Source of the DNA: Phalacrocorax aristotelis
Lineage: Eukaryota > Chordata > Aves > Suliformes > Phalacrocoracidae
Direction: 5' to 3'
DNA: 64,000 bases
Assembly: GCF_949628215.1 (NCBI RefSeq)
Contig: NC_134297.1
Location: forward strand, 2,604,001-2,668,000
Shown here: positions 52,301-61,579 of the stretch, one piece after another
Layout: each line of letters begins with the position of its first letter
How positions within the stretch are numbered: the stretch's first letter is position 1
Made by a program: the position numbers and the translations under genes
Notes under the pieces: generated by a model
What the model was told of the DNA's origin: nothing
Database searches by the model: none
The model's input: the letters and a program-made list of their open reading frames with translations, nothing else

Positions 52301-55300
52301 GAAAGAAAGTGCTGAAGTGGAAAGGAGACAGCATGTCAAATCTCAGGAGTGCTGAGGGCTCTTGAAAGCTGCAGTTATTTTGAAGTAGGAAGCCCTTCCC
52401 ACGGGAGTGGATGCTTTCAAGGTCAAGCCCTTTGGGGCTTATGGCATGGTTTTGTGGAACACTGGGTATAAAACCCCCAAAGTGGCTATGCTACCCTGTA
52501 AAACTGTTTGCTTCCAGGGTGGTTCATGGTCAAGCAGTGATCGGTGTCTTTATTTACTGTCTTAGAATTCTACATATTTATGCAGCTAAAGGTATGAGGG
52601 CGTATACATTGGCAGCTGCAGAGCGCATGAAACTGCTGCGAAGACTTGATGCCAAGGAACACAGAGGAAAGGTAATATGGACCACTTTCTCCTGCAAACA
52701 GCGGTGTTTGGGATGGGCATGGGCTTTTCATGACCGAGAGCAATGGATGTACTGAAAAATCCAGCTCTGCCTCTCTGTTGGCTGCAAAGGAAACCTTGGG
52801 CATTGATATACCTTGATTAGGTGCCTCTGGCAGGATCCTAATATTAGGTGGGATGAGAATGAACTTTTTCTCTTTTCAGCCCATGGTTCGTAGAATGATC
52901 TAAGACAACACTGGTCCATGAAAGTATATGTATACTGGTAGTAGTGTCTGAGGCTGGAGGCTTTATCAACAACAGATTTATGATAGGAGTGCTGCACCTG
53001 ACATAAACAGTGTTTCAAAAATGCTGGAGTTAGTTATCATCCAAATAAGGGATGAAGAATACTAAAGGGGGTTCAGCAGGAGCCGTGAAACGCCCCCCAT
53101 TTCATGATACCACGGGCCCTAATATGTGGGATTCAAAATCTGCCTGTGAGCTGTCTTTGGTTTATGTACCACAATTGTTGGGATTCTAGATACCAAACTG
53201 CCTTCCCCTGTTCTTTGTCTTATGGTAACATCTGCTTCTAGACTCTCACATTTTATCTGCTGTGCTGCTATTTTCAGACTCCTCTGCTGGTGGCCGTCAC
53301 TGCCAGGCAGCCAGCTATTGTCTATGATTTGATCCTGACAGGAGCAGATGTCAATGCTGTGGACAACAAAGGGCAGTCAGCTTTACACCTTGCTGCAACA
53401 TATGGGTATGCCCAAGTTCTTCAGGTAGGAAAAGCTTTTATGGTTTTAATTGCTAGCAATATAAAGCTACAATGAAGTCTCAATATTGGTGTCTTTAAAT
53501 AACTGCCTCAGAAGGCAAGATGTCAGTAAGCGTAGAAGACTGACCAAAGTCGTCTTTTCCATTGTGTTTAGGAATCAACTTCCCACGGACTATATTTGCA
53601 GCTAACATCAGCCTCCTGTTACAGAGGAAACAGCTTTAGCGTATCTGTGGGGGGAAAAGAAATTCTTTCCACAGATCATAGCTCTAAATCTGCTGATGGC
53701 AAGCCAGTCAGAGTGGGCTTGCTCTGGCTTGAGCCCCCAGTCTTGTACTGATGCCTGCGTTGGAGGGGATTCCCCTGAGGCTGCAGGCAGCTGTGGGGTG
53801 TGAGGAGAGAGGGAGCGATAAAACCAGTGTGGAACCCCCTCCCTGATGTCAGTGCCATCCAGAGAGGAGCAACGAATTGTGTTCAGACTCAGGCCAGCTG
53901 AAGAGAGAGCAGATGCGACCCTGCAAGACAGAGCCAGCACAGGCACAGCCTTCAAAATAAGAAATATTTTCCAGATATTATGCAAAACCAGGATCCATCC
54001 AGATTTTCCAGGGCATGAGAGAAACTAAACGCTCCTGTATGGCCAGAATCTATTAGAGCTTTCATGATTTATATAACCAGATCTTTGCTTCCCTATTGCT
54101 TCACAGATCTTTCTCGTAGACAGGGTCTACATCTAAGCTGTGTGCCAGTGAGACTCTAAAAGCCCTGAAGAGCAAATTAGCACATTAGAAAAGGCACTGT
54201 GGGAATTTTTGGAAGGGATTACATAGCAAAGATAAGCATTGTGAAATGTGTCTTAAATGCTTAGCTACTGGTCATAAAATGGAATTAATAAAATGTGCCT
54301 TCTTTGATTCGTATCAGGACTGATTAAAGGCAGCTTCAAAGCAGCATTTCATTGCAGCAGGATGGCTGCTGATAAGTTTAACTAAGGGCAGGGCACAGGG
54401 TCCTCTGAAGATGAGGGATATGTCAGTGGAAGTGGCAGGGAGTACCTGGCATGCTGGCAGTCCATCTCCAGTATTCATTAGCTCTGCCTTGTACACGCCC
54501 TGGGTTAAGTCATGAACAGGCAGTTAATGTGTAACATTGCAAGTTCTTTGGAAAGCAGGTGTTTTGTTTAGTGGGGAAAGGTGTTTTACATCCAGATGAT
54601 TCCAACAAAGCCTCCCAGAGTGCCTTGTGGTGGTTTGTGGTTTGTGTTTTGTTTTATTTTTTTTCTCCTTGACATAAAAAGGGAAAATGCACGCAGGCTT
54701 GCTTCTTGGTGTGGTCAAAGCCATGAATGCTTTACAGCTGGTTTGTTTATTTGTTTGGTTTAGTTGTTTTTCTAATGGATTAAGCATCTAATCTCTAATC
54801 ATCTGGCAGCTCAGAGCTACTTGTCAATATATGATCTGTATATATTTTATTATTGTTATGAAAAGGGAACACAAGCCCTAACTGTTCTGGATAATGTTTC
54901 AGCAGAAGGATTTTGTCCTGCACCTTGTCTAACTTGACAAGGTTCTGGATGAGTCACGGCACTGCAAAATTTCTCAGCCAAGATGCTGTAATGTGAACAA
55001 TGTGCTTTATTCAATCAAGAGCAAAAAATGCATTATCTGTAATAATAGAGACAAGGAGCTACTTGGCTGCATCACATCAAATCTATCATTTTCTTAAGTT
55101 AAAGAGATTTCAAATTTTTACTCTTTGCTAAATCCAAGCAATGCTCATCTCCAGACCACTATTTCATGCCGTTTGTAGGCTCTGCATCCTCATTGTTGCA
55201 GCCATTGCAACAAGTCGTGGTTTTAACTGTCACACTGCTGCACATCAAAAAGAAAAAATAAATAAATCCAGTCTAAGAATTTCTAGTGTCAGCAAACTTT

Positions 55301-58300
55301 TAGGTAATAAAGTTTGGCTGTGCATGTCAAGGAGAGATTTTCATTTATCCTTGCCAAGAATAACTCAGAATAAATATGAAATTGTGTTATTTATGTCTTT
55401 GCTTAATCCAGGGTGAAAGTGAGGAGGCTGGCACTCTTAAACTGGGGGCAGTGATGTAATTTTAGTGTTCTGAACTGAGAATCTAATAGGATACTGTACT
55501 TTGGTGGGGTTTAGGAAACTAGGGAACATGATCATCATGTGTAACCCTGAATGTCCCTATTAGGAAATAGATTCACAGCACTGAAATCTAGTGTCAGATA
55601 AGGACTCCTTTGTAGTTAAATGATAATTATCTGGTAGTTTCTTTGCTTGTTTTTAAATTTTGTTAGTTTTGACTGATTTTTGGATTAGACAGTATCCTGC
55701 TGAACTAAAATTTTCCATTTCTCTGTTGCTTCTATAGGTTATACTGTCACTAGGTTTCCCTCTTGATTTAGAAATGAAGGATTTTGAAGGTAAAACCCTT
55801 TTGTACAAATATTTTATAGTGGTATTAAAAAAAATGGAAAACTGTATTGCCTATCTCATTGACTGATGCTTATTGGTATTTGGTGGTGTGCTAGGAGGCC
55901 AGAGTGGCCCCAGAAAACGCGCTGGGGAGAGTTGTTGCTGTGCACTCAAATGCCACGGAATTCAATGGTGCTGATGATTCAATGGTGATTCAATGCACCA
56001 TTGGAACTGAGCACATGCTGGCGTGCCCCATAAAGTGTCTCTACAGCCAAAATGGTACCTCTGAAACCAGAGAAGAGCTTGTGTCTTAACAACACATGTG
56101 CAGAGATGCATACGCTCTCCCTGCCAGCCCTTGCTTCCTCTCTGTACATCAGTGTCTTTGTATGGACTGTTGTTTTCTTCCTCCCGTACTTGGTTTTCCA
56201 GGCCATACCCCGCTCCACTGTGCTGTCCTGGCCCACAATGCCCTGCTCCGGGAGCAGGGTTGCCAGACATTGATGGATGAGCAGCAGAAAGACCTTCAGC
56301 ACCAGAGTGAAGAGCTGGAGTCCTGTATCCATCTCCTGGTGCAGACAGGAGCCTCCATCTACAGCCGGGTAAGGGATCAGCTCTGTTATCCGTAGGCTGT
56401 TTGTCTGGATAGGAACTGTCCCCTGTCCTGCCTGATGCTTGTGCTATGCTCAAACTATAGAATTGCAGAAAGAATGAACCGCTGACAGAAGGACCAAGCC
56501 TGTTCGCCTTTTAAGTGACTGGTTGCAGAGTTAGTTGCTGCTGTTTGGAGTTACTTTCTTTCACCCTGAAGCAAACACTGGAAAGTAAGAGGGCCGCTGC
56601 AGGGAAGGAGGTGCTCTACATTAGCTGCAGAGCTGGCCTGGACTTTTCTCTGATGGGTTTATACAGTATCTTCAGGTTGTTCTGCAGAACATTTCTTATT
56701 TTGTTTGGTTCTGTTTTTAAATAGGATGTGAAAAGCAACAAGACAGTTCTTCATTATACAGTCCAGGATGGAAACATCTCCCTGCTTAGATACTTCTTGG
56801 AGCTGAATGCTTTCAAGTCCAGGGACTTTGTCAACAATAAGGTGAGTCAGGCCATGCATGCCCAGGATTTGTGTGCACATCCACAGACAAAGGAAATGCT
56901 GAGAGCAGTGTGAGAGCTGTGCTGCAGTGGGAGACTGCATGCAGACGAAGGCATTAGGCGATCTGTGGGGTCCTGCACAAACCATTTATTCTCTTCACAC
57001 ACATGTTTTATTCTGGAGGGAAAGAGCAACAGTTTGTGAATCTGACCTTTTTTTTAAGCTAAAACTGCATTTTCCAGTAAATAGACGCTTTGCCTGGAAA
57101 GCAGTGTCTGGCTTGAACTCTGTGTCCTGAAACTCAGGCCCCTCTTGCAGAAGGCAGAAGCTGACAGAATGAGAGACCAAGATAACCAGGAAAGAGGAAG
57201 AACATGGGAAGTGGTTACTTGAGGAGGACCATGAGCTTTATTACATTAAGCTGAAGGCTGAGAAAATAGATCTGCAATGATGCAATAGTTCACTATTGGC
57301 AGCAACGTAATGCTGAAAGACAGCAGTTTAGGGCGGCCATATATATATCAGGTAATCTCTCCTGTCAAACATGCCATCCATAGGAAGGACAAAGTTCCTA
57401 TTGCAGTCAAGGGACGTGGTGACTCTTTCTGCCTTAAATATTATTTTCAGGTCTTCTGGCTCTGTGCCTGGGCACAAGCTGGTTATTGTGATGGCTGCCT
57501 GCAAGTTTGAACCAGGAGAACCAAAATATTCACAGGGCTTACCAAGCCCTAACAGGTGCTATGAACAATAACAAAAGGCATGCATGTGCTACAAGCAGTG
57601 AAGCAGTGGCTGACGTTGCCAAGCAGGTGAAGCATGGGGAAAGCAGCTCTTTGAAACAAGGCAGCGTCCTTGCTGAGCATGCAGGAGCCTCAGCACTGTG
57701 GCAAGTAGACCACCTTTGACTCTGGGGGCTTGAGATCCTGCTTTAGGCACTGTATAAAATCCTGCTTACTGGCTGAAGTTTTGGTAACAGCGCAGGGTTT
57801 CTGGAGGCACAGCCATTCCTAGGTTGTATAAAGCAAGCTAGAAATCTTTACAGAGCTGCTGTTGTGTCATCCATCCCCTTGCTGCCCCATACTTCACCTC
57901 TGAGCAGATACCAAGCAGTGATACTATCTTGCAGCTGTATCAGCTTCACCCATCCTCCTAAACGAAAATCCTTACATTCCTGTGCCTTAGGTGAGACATC
58001 ACTCTGCACCATCAGCCAGAGCTTTGGCTCTTGACTAGCTGCCCCCTCTCAGCAGAACTAAGTCGATGATTCTGGGTGCTTCTGCAGAAGGGTACCCTTG
58101 AGCAGGAAAGGACAGAGGGAGGGGAGGTCAAGGGTAGGGATCCCTGTTTTGAGAGGGTTAGTGCATTTAGCTTTTTATTTCAACGTTTTCAGTCTCTCAG
58201 CCTTGCTTGTACTCCCCAGAACATCCACATATTTGAGTCCATCAGAAAGGAATTGAATGTTTTCTATCACATCAGTTGCTCACTTGGGAAGAAGATACTG

Positions 58301-61185
58301 GGCAGCTTCAGAGTTTTTTTTTTCCCCTACAGATTTCTGTTGGACTGGAGGAAGCATGTTTTGCTTTGTCGATGTGGGCAATAACACTAAGTTTCTGTCT
58401 TTCTGCACAGTGAAGGGTCTTATGCTGCCTTTTCACTGCATTCTTTCTGTATCTTTTAAGATCCATTAGGCAGGTGCTAGCTTGTCCATAGGAGTCTGCT
58501 GTTGTCTCTTGATCACAATCCTGTGAGAGTTTCCTACTGTGATAGGATCACTTGGAGTCTTCAGTCTTGTTGCTGAGTTGTCTGGGACAGTGAGAAATAT
58601 GATGGAAAGGTTGTCTGATAGCCATCCTGGCTTTTTAGCTCTTCCAAGTATGAAGACAAGAAAACAGGGATGCTGGAGTTCATGTTTTGCCTTCCCTGGT
58701 TCACCCACTGCTTGCTGCGGTAGTCTTGTTCCAAATCCATTTCCTTGTGGATTTCACAATGAGAAAAGCATTGAGGCCCTTTGGGTATTTTTCACCTGAA
58801 GGATTCCAAGAGCCCACATATTGGTGATCTGGACCATTGTCTCACATAAGCCCTATTAAAGTCAATGGGAGGCTTCAGGATCAGGCATTGTCAGATTGCT
58901 GTGTTTTGTCAGCCTCATGCCTGGATTTCGAAGCTATCGAGTGCTCCTGCCACAAAGATGCAGCAAACAAGTACAGATGTTTCCATTTTAACGAGAAGTC
59001 CTATAAAAGGCTAGTAACTGTCCCTTGACTCCATGGGATAATAAAATTGACAACGATCTGCTTGTTCAGGGCTTGTAAAAAATGCCTTGTCTGACAATAA
59101 GATTTTGATATCTTGTTTTGTGCTTCAGTGTCCCATATGTCTCAGTGGTAAATAGGACACGAAAATCATATGTATTCCTTTTAACAAGTGGAATAGTAAT
59201 ACACGTTGCAATTTGTGTCCAACCATTCCAAGTTTATGACAGATGTATGATTGTTTCTGAGAGAAATAATACACAGCTGCCTAAATGAGACTTCTTGCAG
59301 CCTAAAAATACCTTTCCTTATGCATTTGCTTATTACGTTTTTCTCATTTAAAACTGTTACCAGTCATACCTGACTAGGCAGGGGCACAGATTTCTACACG
59401 GTCTGGTGATACCAGAGCTTTTCTGCGACAAATTGCAGCATGATCCATCCTGCGCCCCCCCGTGGCTTCATAAAAAAAAAAAAAAATTGTCTATCGTTTC
59501 TGTGCAAATCCTGTTACTGAAAAAGTTGGAGTCAATATATGCTAAGCAGGCCCTTGACCTCAGGCCTCTGCCTAATGACAGTGCCATGACAATAAAGCCA
59601 AGCATTACCTTCAGCACTCTGGGAAGGAACCAGGAGAAGGTTTGGAGCCCAGCATGATTTATTTTGTCTGCTGCAGAGCCGAGCCACCTGCAGCCCTGTT
59701 TGGTCCATGGTACACAAAGTCACTGAAGGACAGGGGCTGCTGGACCTCTGGCTCAGCTGGACCACTGGGACAGCTTGATACCTTTCAAAGCACCTCTTTT
59801 TAATGCCATGATTTTGGTGACCTGAGAGATAACGCACAGTCAAAGATGCCTCCTACTGAAGAGATGAGTCTGAGCCTTGCCTATAACCAATACGCTATTG
59901 GGTCGGGCTTTCAACTTGTGTCAAGGGCTCTTTGCAACTTTCTGGCACTTGCAAGTGGTTGTAAGAGGGAGTAGTGGAAATGTGTGGAGCACAAATGGGT
60001 CTGCTATTGTTGATCCTTGCATAGCGCATGTGTGGTGGGTAACACAGCATAATGTCTGTGTCCCTTAGATTGACTTAAATGTTTCCCAGTGAAATAGTTC
60101 CTAATGTTTCTCCTGGATAAAGATGCGTGTTACTTGGCCTCTGTCCTTCTCTTTTTCAAATAACTTACCAGGTCTCTGATTACACAGGGGTACGATCTAG
60201 CAGAATGTTGCAGAGCGATTAAGAACGTTGCTGATACAGTGCTATTTGTTAGCTGTACCTAAAGAATCAAAGCCCCCCAATCTGTAGTGTTCCATCAGAG
60301 AGAAAAATGTAAATCCACAGGTCTCCTACATGAGCAGCCATACGTTGCAGAAACAGCGCAGGGATACTCCCTGACCTTCCAGTAAGTGATCATGTGAGGC
60401 TTCTACAGCTCTTGTTTCACAAGTCACCAGTTCTAGGACAATTTTGAGTAGGTGGCACAGCTTATCAGGTTTCTATCTTTTTTTTTCCTCCTTCTTTTTC
60501 TTTTTCTTTCACTGCATTAGGCACATGGCAACACAGCTTTGCATATGGCAGCTGCATTGCCTCATGACAAGAACCAGAAAGAAATCGTCCAGTTGCTCCT
60601 TGACCACGGGGCAGACCCGAGCATCCGAAACTTAGACAACGATCAGCCAATCCACATGGCTCCTTCTGGAAAAGCTGGGGATCAGGTACAGGATCCACAT
60701 TGCTGCTGCTTCTTAACACATCTGTGCACATCACTGCTGTCTGTCCTTACCAGGGGAACAGTGAGGACAAGTCATAGGGCATGGGTCTGACTTTGCAGCG
60801 GTGTAGGCTTGGGGTTCCCCACTTCACTAAATCAGTAATTGAGGAGCACAAAACAGGTATTAGCTGGTACTCCAAATACATCTGGGGAGGTGTCAATGTG
60901 TAGTTCTTTAATAAAGGTAGCAAATCTCAAGGGATGACCAGGTTTCATGCCTACAGGTTTGAAAAGGATCCTGGAGCTCACTGTAGTCTATTGTATGTTT
61001 ATATGTCTATTTAGTTACACATACACATGTATATAAGTGTGTATGTATGTATTGGGGTGTCTGCATGCACAGTTTCAGATGGTACATTATGAACTTATAC
61101 ATTTTTTTGGCAGGTTAGGCATTTGCTGAAGAAAGGGAAAGTTGCATCTGCATTCATATCCTGTCGCCGAAATGCCAGATCCTAG
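34288..61185 (+). CDS. POU2AF1: Predicted long form: OCA-B N-terminus spliced to an IkB-type ankyrin domain, 518 aa
   Basis: Exons 1-4 as in the short form, then 49048-49319 spliced to 52566-52671, 53278-53424, 55738-55789, 56202-56368, 56725-56841, 60521-60685 and 61114-61185. This totals 1557 nt, an exact multiple of three including TAG. The junction splits a Thr codon (AC|A) and yields DEDNDT-ILHIYAAKG. Ankyrin repeats: about 241-279, 280-312, 313-347, 348-407 (with a charged insert), 408-444, 445-482 and a degenerate seventh from 483. TPLHCAVLAHN and AHGNTALHMAAALP are typical of the nuclear IkBs IkB-zeta and IkBNS. OCA peptide, activation region and ankyrins together reproduce the domain order of IkB-zeta. 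Expected role: a nuclear protein contacting both Oct/DNA and NF-kB p50-type dimers. Splicing is inferred from sites and phase; the alternative is a separate downstream NFKBID-like gene. Confidence 0.75.
34304..46363 (+). other. POU2AF1: Intron 1 of POU2AF1 (12.06 kb)
   Basis: Begins GTAAGTG and ends TTCTCAG. A large first intron is usual for this gene. Contents I can point to: a 9-bp inverted repeat at 34505-34534, T/G tracts at 35398-35458, 38766-38816 and 43406-43445, a degenerate old repeat around 36200-36330, a perfect 14-bp palindrome with two GATA motifs at 41541-41554, and an open, phase-symmetric exon-like segment at 39559-39744. No other gene is recognisable. Confidence 0.75.
46364..46491 (+). 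CDS. POU2AF1: POU2AF1 exon 2, OCA (POU-binding) peptide
   Basis: The acceptor is a T-rich tract ending CTCAG at 46363; the donor is ACG|GTAAGA at 46492. It encodes residues 6-48 including PYQGVRVKEPVKELLKRKRG, the segment that contacts both POU subdomains and octamer DNA in OCA-B. The basic KRKRG end may also serve nuclear entry. Incoming phase 1, outgoing phase 0. Confidence 0.97.
46660..46760. repeat. Ancient interspersed repeat fragment
   Basis: The sequence GGTGCGGAGCACCCTCAATC, then CCATTGACTTAATGG and GGCAGGATCTAATTCC, resembles the widespread sauropsid repeat containing GTGCTCAGCACC, CATTGACTTCAATGGG and CAGGATCAGGCC. It is degenerate and lies in intron 2. I cannot name the family. 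Confidence 0.5.
47215..47257 (+). CDS. POU2AF1: POU2AF1 exon 3
   Basis: A 43-nt exon, acceptor CTTCTAG at 47214 and donor G|GTAATG at 47258. It encodes VVLPHQPLPSYSPM plus one base of a Gly codon, matching the VVLPHQPL block of mammalian OCA-B. Too short for ordinary ORF detection. It is followed by a very short intron of 90 nt. Confidence 0.95.
47348..47619 (+). CDS. POU2AF1: POU2AF1 exon 4, activation region
   Basis: Acceptor TTTTTAG at 47347 and consensus donor GCA|GTAAGT at 47620. It encodes residues 63-153 and includes the conserved HEAVSCPYTADMYVQPMCPS and VGPSSVLTYTSQPLITN blocks, rich in Pro, Tyr, Ser and Thr as in mammalian OCA-B. Phase 1 in, phase 0 out. Confidence 0.97.
49048..49359 (+). 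CDS. POU2AF1: POU2AF1 exon 5, composite terminal exon with internal 5' splice site
   Basis: Acceptor TTTTAACAG at 49047. Read to the TAA at 49357-49359 it gives the classical OCA-B C-terminus (PLTYFPWAQPLS, LPISIPEP, IEKLLLEDEDNDTYVLNHALSVEGL in order). An internal donor GATAC|GTATGT at 49320 ends the exon in phase 2 after DEDND plus two bases of Thr. This phase fits the ankyrin exon at 52566. The final 12 residues after the Thr, YVLNHALSVEGL, are therefore encoded by sequence that is intron in the long form. Confidence 0.92.
   Translation, partial: PRSTTPAVVPQLEVTDQQPPLTYFPWAQPLSALPASTLQYQPASSTLSGPQFVPLPISIPEPAPQELEDARRVIGTLPIEKLLLEDEDNDTYVLNHALSVEGL
50245..50315. repeat. Ancient interspersed repeat fragment in the short-form 3' UTR
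   Basis: Contains ATCCTGGTCCCACTGAAGTC, then CCGGGAGTTTTGCCTGAGTC, close to a dispersed sauropsid repeat (TCCCACTGAAGTCAATGGGA, GTTTTGCC). Family name unknown to me. Confidence 0.55.
50704..50709 (+). terminator. POU2AF1: Poly(A) signal AATAAA for the short form
   Basis: First canonical AATAAA downstream of the OCA-B stop, with T/G-rich sequence (CTGGGTTTTTCTG) about 40 bases later. A second AATAAA lies at 51321-51326. Both are inside intron 5 of the long form, so use of either would exclude the ankyrin exons. Confidence 0.6.
50731..52565 (+). other. POU2AF1: Remainder of intron 5
   Basis: Non-coding by my reading. It contains a second AATAAA (51321) and a phase-compatible alternative acceptor CTTCCAG ending at 52517. 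I see no convincing promoter or first exon for an independent ankyrin gene here. A splice-bounded open segment at 51944-52099 was examined and rejected on phase. Confidence 0.55.
52566..52671 (+). CDS. POU2AF1: Ankyrin exon 6: ankyrin repeat 1
   Basis: Acceptor TTTACTGTCTTAG at 52565 and donor AAAG|GTAATA at 52672. One base completes the Thr codon carried over from 49319, then ILHIYAAKGMRAYTLAAAER and, after a short stretch, LDAKEHRGK (residues 245-279). The start of ankyrin repeat 1 in IkB-zeta has the pattern DEDGDT-LHIA-GRRAL, so the join to DEDNDT restores the repeat. An upstream acceptor at 52518 would add 16 codons in frame within the repeat and is less likely as the main site. Confidence 0.85.
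53278..53424 (+). CDS. POU2AF1: Ankyrin exon 7: repeat 2 and start of repeat 3
   Basis: Acceptor ATTTTCAG at 53277 and donor CAG|GTAGGA at 53425. It encodes 49 residues (280-328), TPLLVAVTARQPAIVYDLIL then TGADVNAVDNKGQ, and SALHLAATYGYAQVLQ. Consensus ankyrin features are TPL-AV, GADVNA-D and ALHLAA-YG. Phase 0 to phase 0. The TARQP-IV-DL spacing is that of the nuclear IkBs. Confidence 0.92.
55738..55789 (+). CDS. POU2AF1: Ankyrin exon 8: end of repeat 3
   Basis: A 52-nt exon, acceptor TTCTATAG at 55737 and donor GAAG|GTAAAA at 55790. It encodes VILSLGFPLDLEMKDFE plus one base of Gly. The DLE--DFEG ending leads into TPLHCAV in the next exon, matching the IkB-zeta/IkBNS arrangement (DFEG or N-DG before TPLH). 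Short enough to be missed by ORF searches. Confidence 0.9.
56202..56368 (+). CDS. POU2AF1: Ankyrin exon 9: repeat 4 with charged insert
   Basis: Acceptor GTTTTCCAG at 56201 and donor CCGG|GTAAGG at 56369. It encodes HTPLHCAVLAHNALLREQGC, then QTLMDEQQKDLQHQSEELES and CIHLLVQTGASIYSR (residues 347-401). The long polar, glutamate/glutamine-rich insert between the two helices of this repeat is a feature shared with IkB-zeta, whose repeat after LTPLHCAV also carries an extended loop. Phase 1 in, phase 0 out. Confidence 0.92.
56725..56841 (+). CDS. POU2AF1: Ankyrin exon 10: repeat 5
   Basis: Acceptor TTTTTAAATAG at 56724 and consensus donor AAG|GTGAGT at 56842. It encodes 39 residues, DVKSNKTVLHYTVQDGNISL then LRYFLELNAFKSRDFVNNK. 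KS-KT-LH and FVN-K are shared with IkB-zeta and IkBNS. Phase 0 to phase 0. Confidence 0.92.
58830..58900. repeat. Ancient interspersed repeat fragment in intron 10
   Basis: Contains CCCTATTAAAGTCAATGGGA followed by GGCTTCAGGATCAGGC, words typical of an old, palindrome-like sauropsid dispersed repeat also seen at 46660 and 50245. Family not assigned. Confidence 0.55.
60521..60685 (+). CDS. POU2AF1: Ankyrin exon 11: repeat 6 and start of degenerate repeat 7
   Basis: A long pyrimidine tract precedes ATTAG at 60520; the donor is CAG|GTACAG at 60686. It encodes AHGNTALHMAAALPHDKNQK, EIVQLLLDHGADPSIRNLDN and DQPIHMAPSGKAGDQ (residues 441-495). HGNTALH-AA, LL--GADPS-RNL-N-QP and the Gly-Asp-Gln end are diagnostic of IkB-zeta/IkBNS rather than of ordinary ankyrin proteins. 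Confidence 0.94.
61114..61185 (+). CDS. POU2AF1: Ankyrin exon 12: C-terminus and stop
   Basis: Acceptor TTTTTTTGGCAG at 61113. It encodes VRHLLKKGKVASAFISCRRN plus ARS and then TAG at 61183-61185. Basic and short, it corresponds to the LL-GK C-terminal tail of the nuclear IkBs, though the last dozen residues are not conserved with those I know. Confidence 0.9.
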   Translation, partial: VRHLLKKGKVASAFISCRRNARS

Positions 61186-61311
61186 GTTGCCTGTGATTTC
61201 TGGAATGGCTTCAATTTCAGCTTGCTGATTGCACAAGGCCTCTTAGAAAAACTGTGAGGATGGTTAACCAACACATCCCTGCTTCTGGAGTGTTTAACCA
61301 GGGTGGGATGG

Positions 61312-61579
61312 CAGTGTTTCTCAACATGTGGACCACAAGTAGCACGTAAGATATCAGAAGATGAGCTTTCAAATGGTTGAAAACTTTATTTTGTTAACAA
61401 ATAATACTAATAAATCTCAAGAATTGCTTGCAAGTAAGGAGGCAAGCAAAGCAAATGGCTGTTACATAAATAAGCAAATGTTCAAAGTACAGCCAGCCTT
61501 TGATTTGGTGGCAACCAAAACTCATGGTGATGACAGAACACAAGCTGGTAGTTTGGCTTCAAAAGTTTGAGTATTACTG
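61312..61579. mobile_element. Probable fossil hAT-type non-autonomous DNA element
   Basis: A 268-bp segment bounded by CAGTGTTTCTCAA at the left and TTGAGTATTACTG at the right, imperfect inverted ends differing at 3 of 13 positions. The words CAGTGTTTCTCAAC and ACTGCTCTAG at the borders are typical of Charlie-like hAT MITEs. An 8-bp target duplication is no longer recognisable. No transposase coding remains. It lies in the 3' UTR of the long form. Confidence 0.5.
61409..61414 (+). terminator. POU2AF1: Candidate poly(A) signal AATAAA for the long form
   Basis: First AATAAA after the ankyrin stop (61185), giving a 3' UTR of about 250 nt. It lies inside the probable hAT element. Use is inferred only. 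Confidence 0.45.

Larger units (their letters stand above)
52672..61113 (+). other. POU2AF1: Introns 6-11 separating the ankyrin exons
   Basis: Introns are 52672-53277, 53425-55737, 55790-56201, 56369-56724, 56842-60520 and 60686-61113. All are GT-AG. I see no further exon, only a T/G tract at 54627-54672, an old repeat fragment at 58830-58900 and short purine or pyrimidine runs. Confidence 0.8.
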
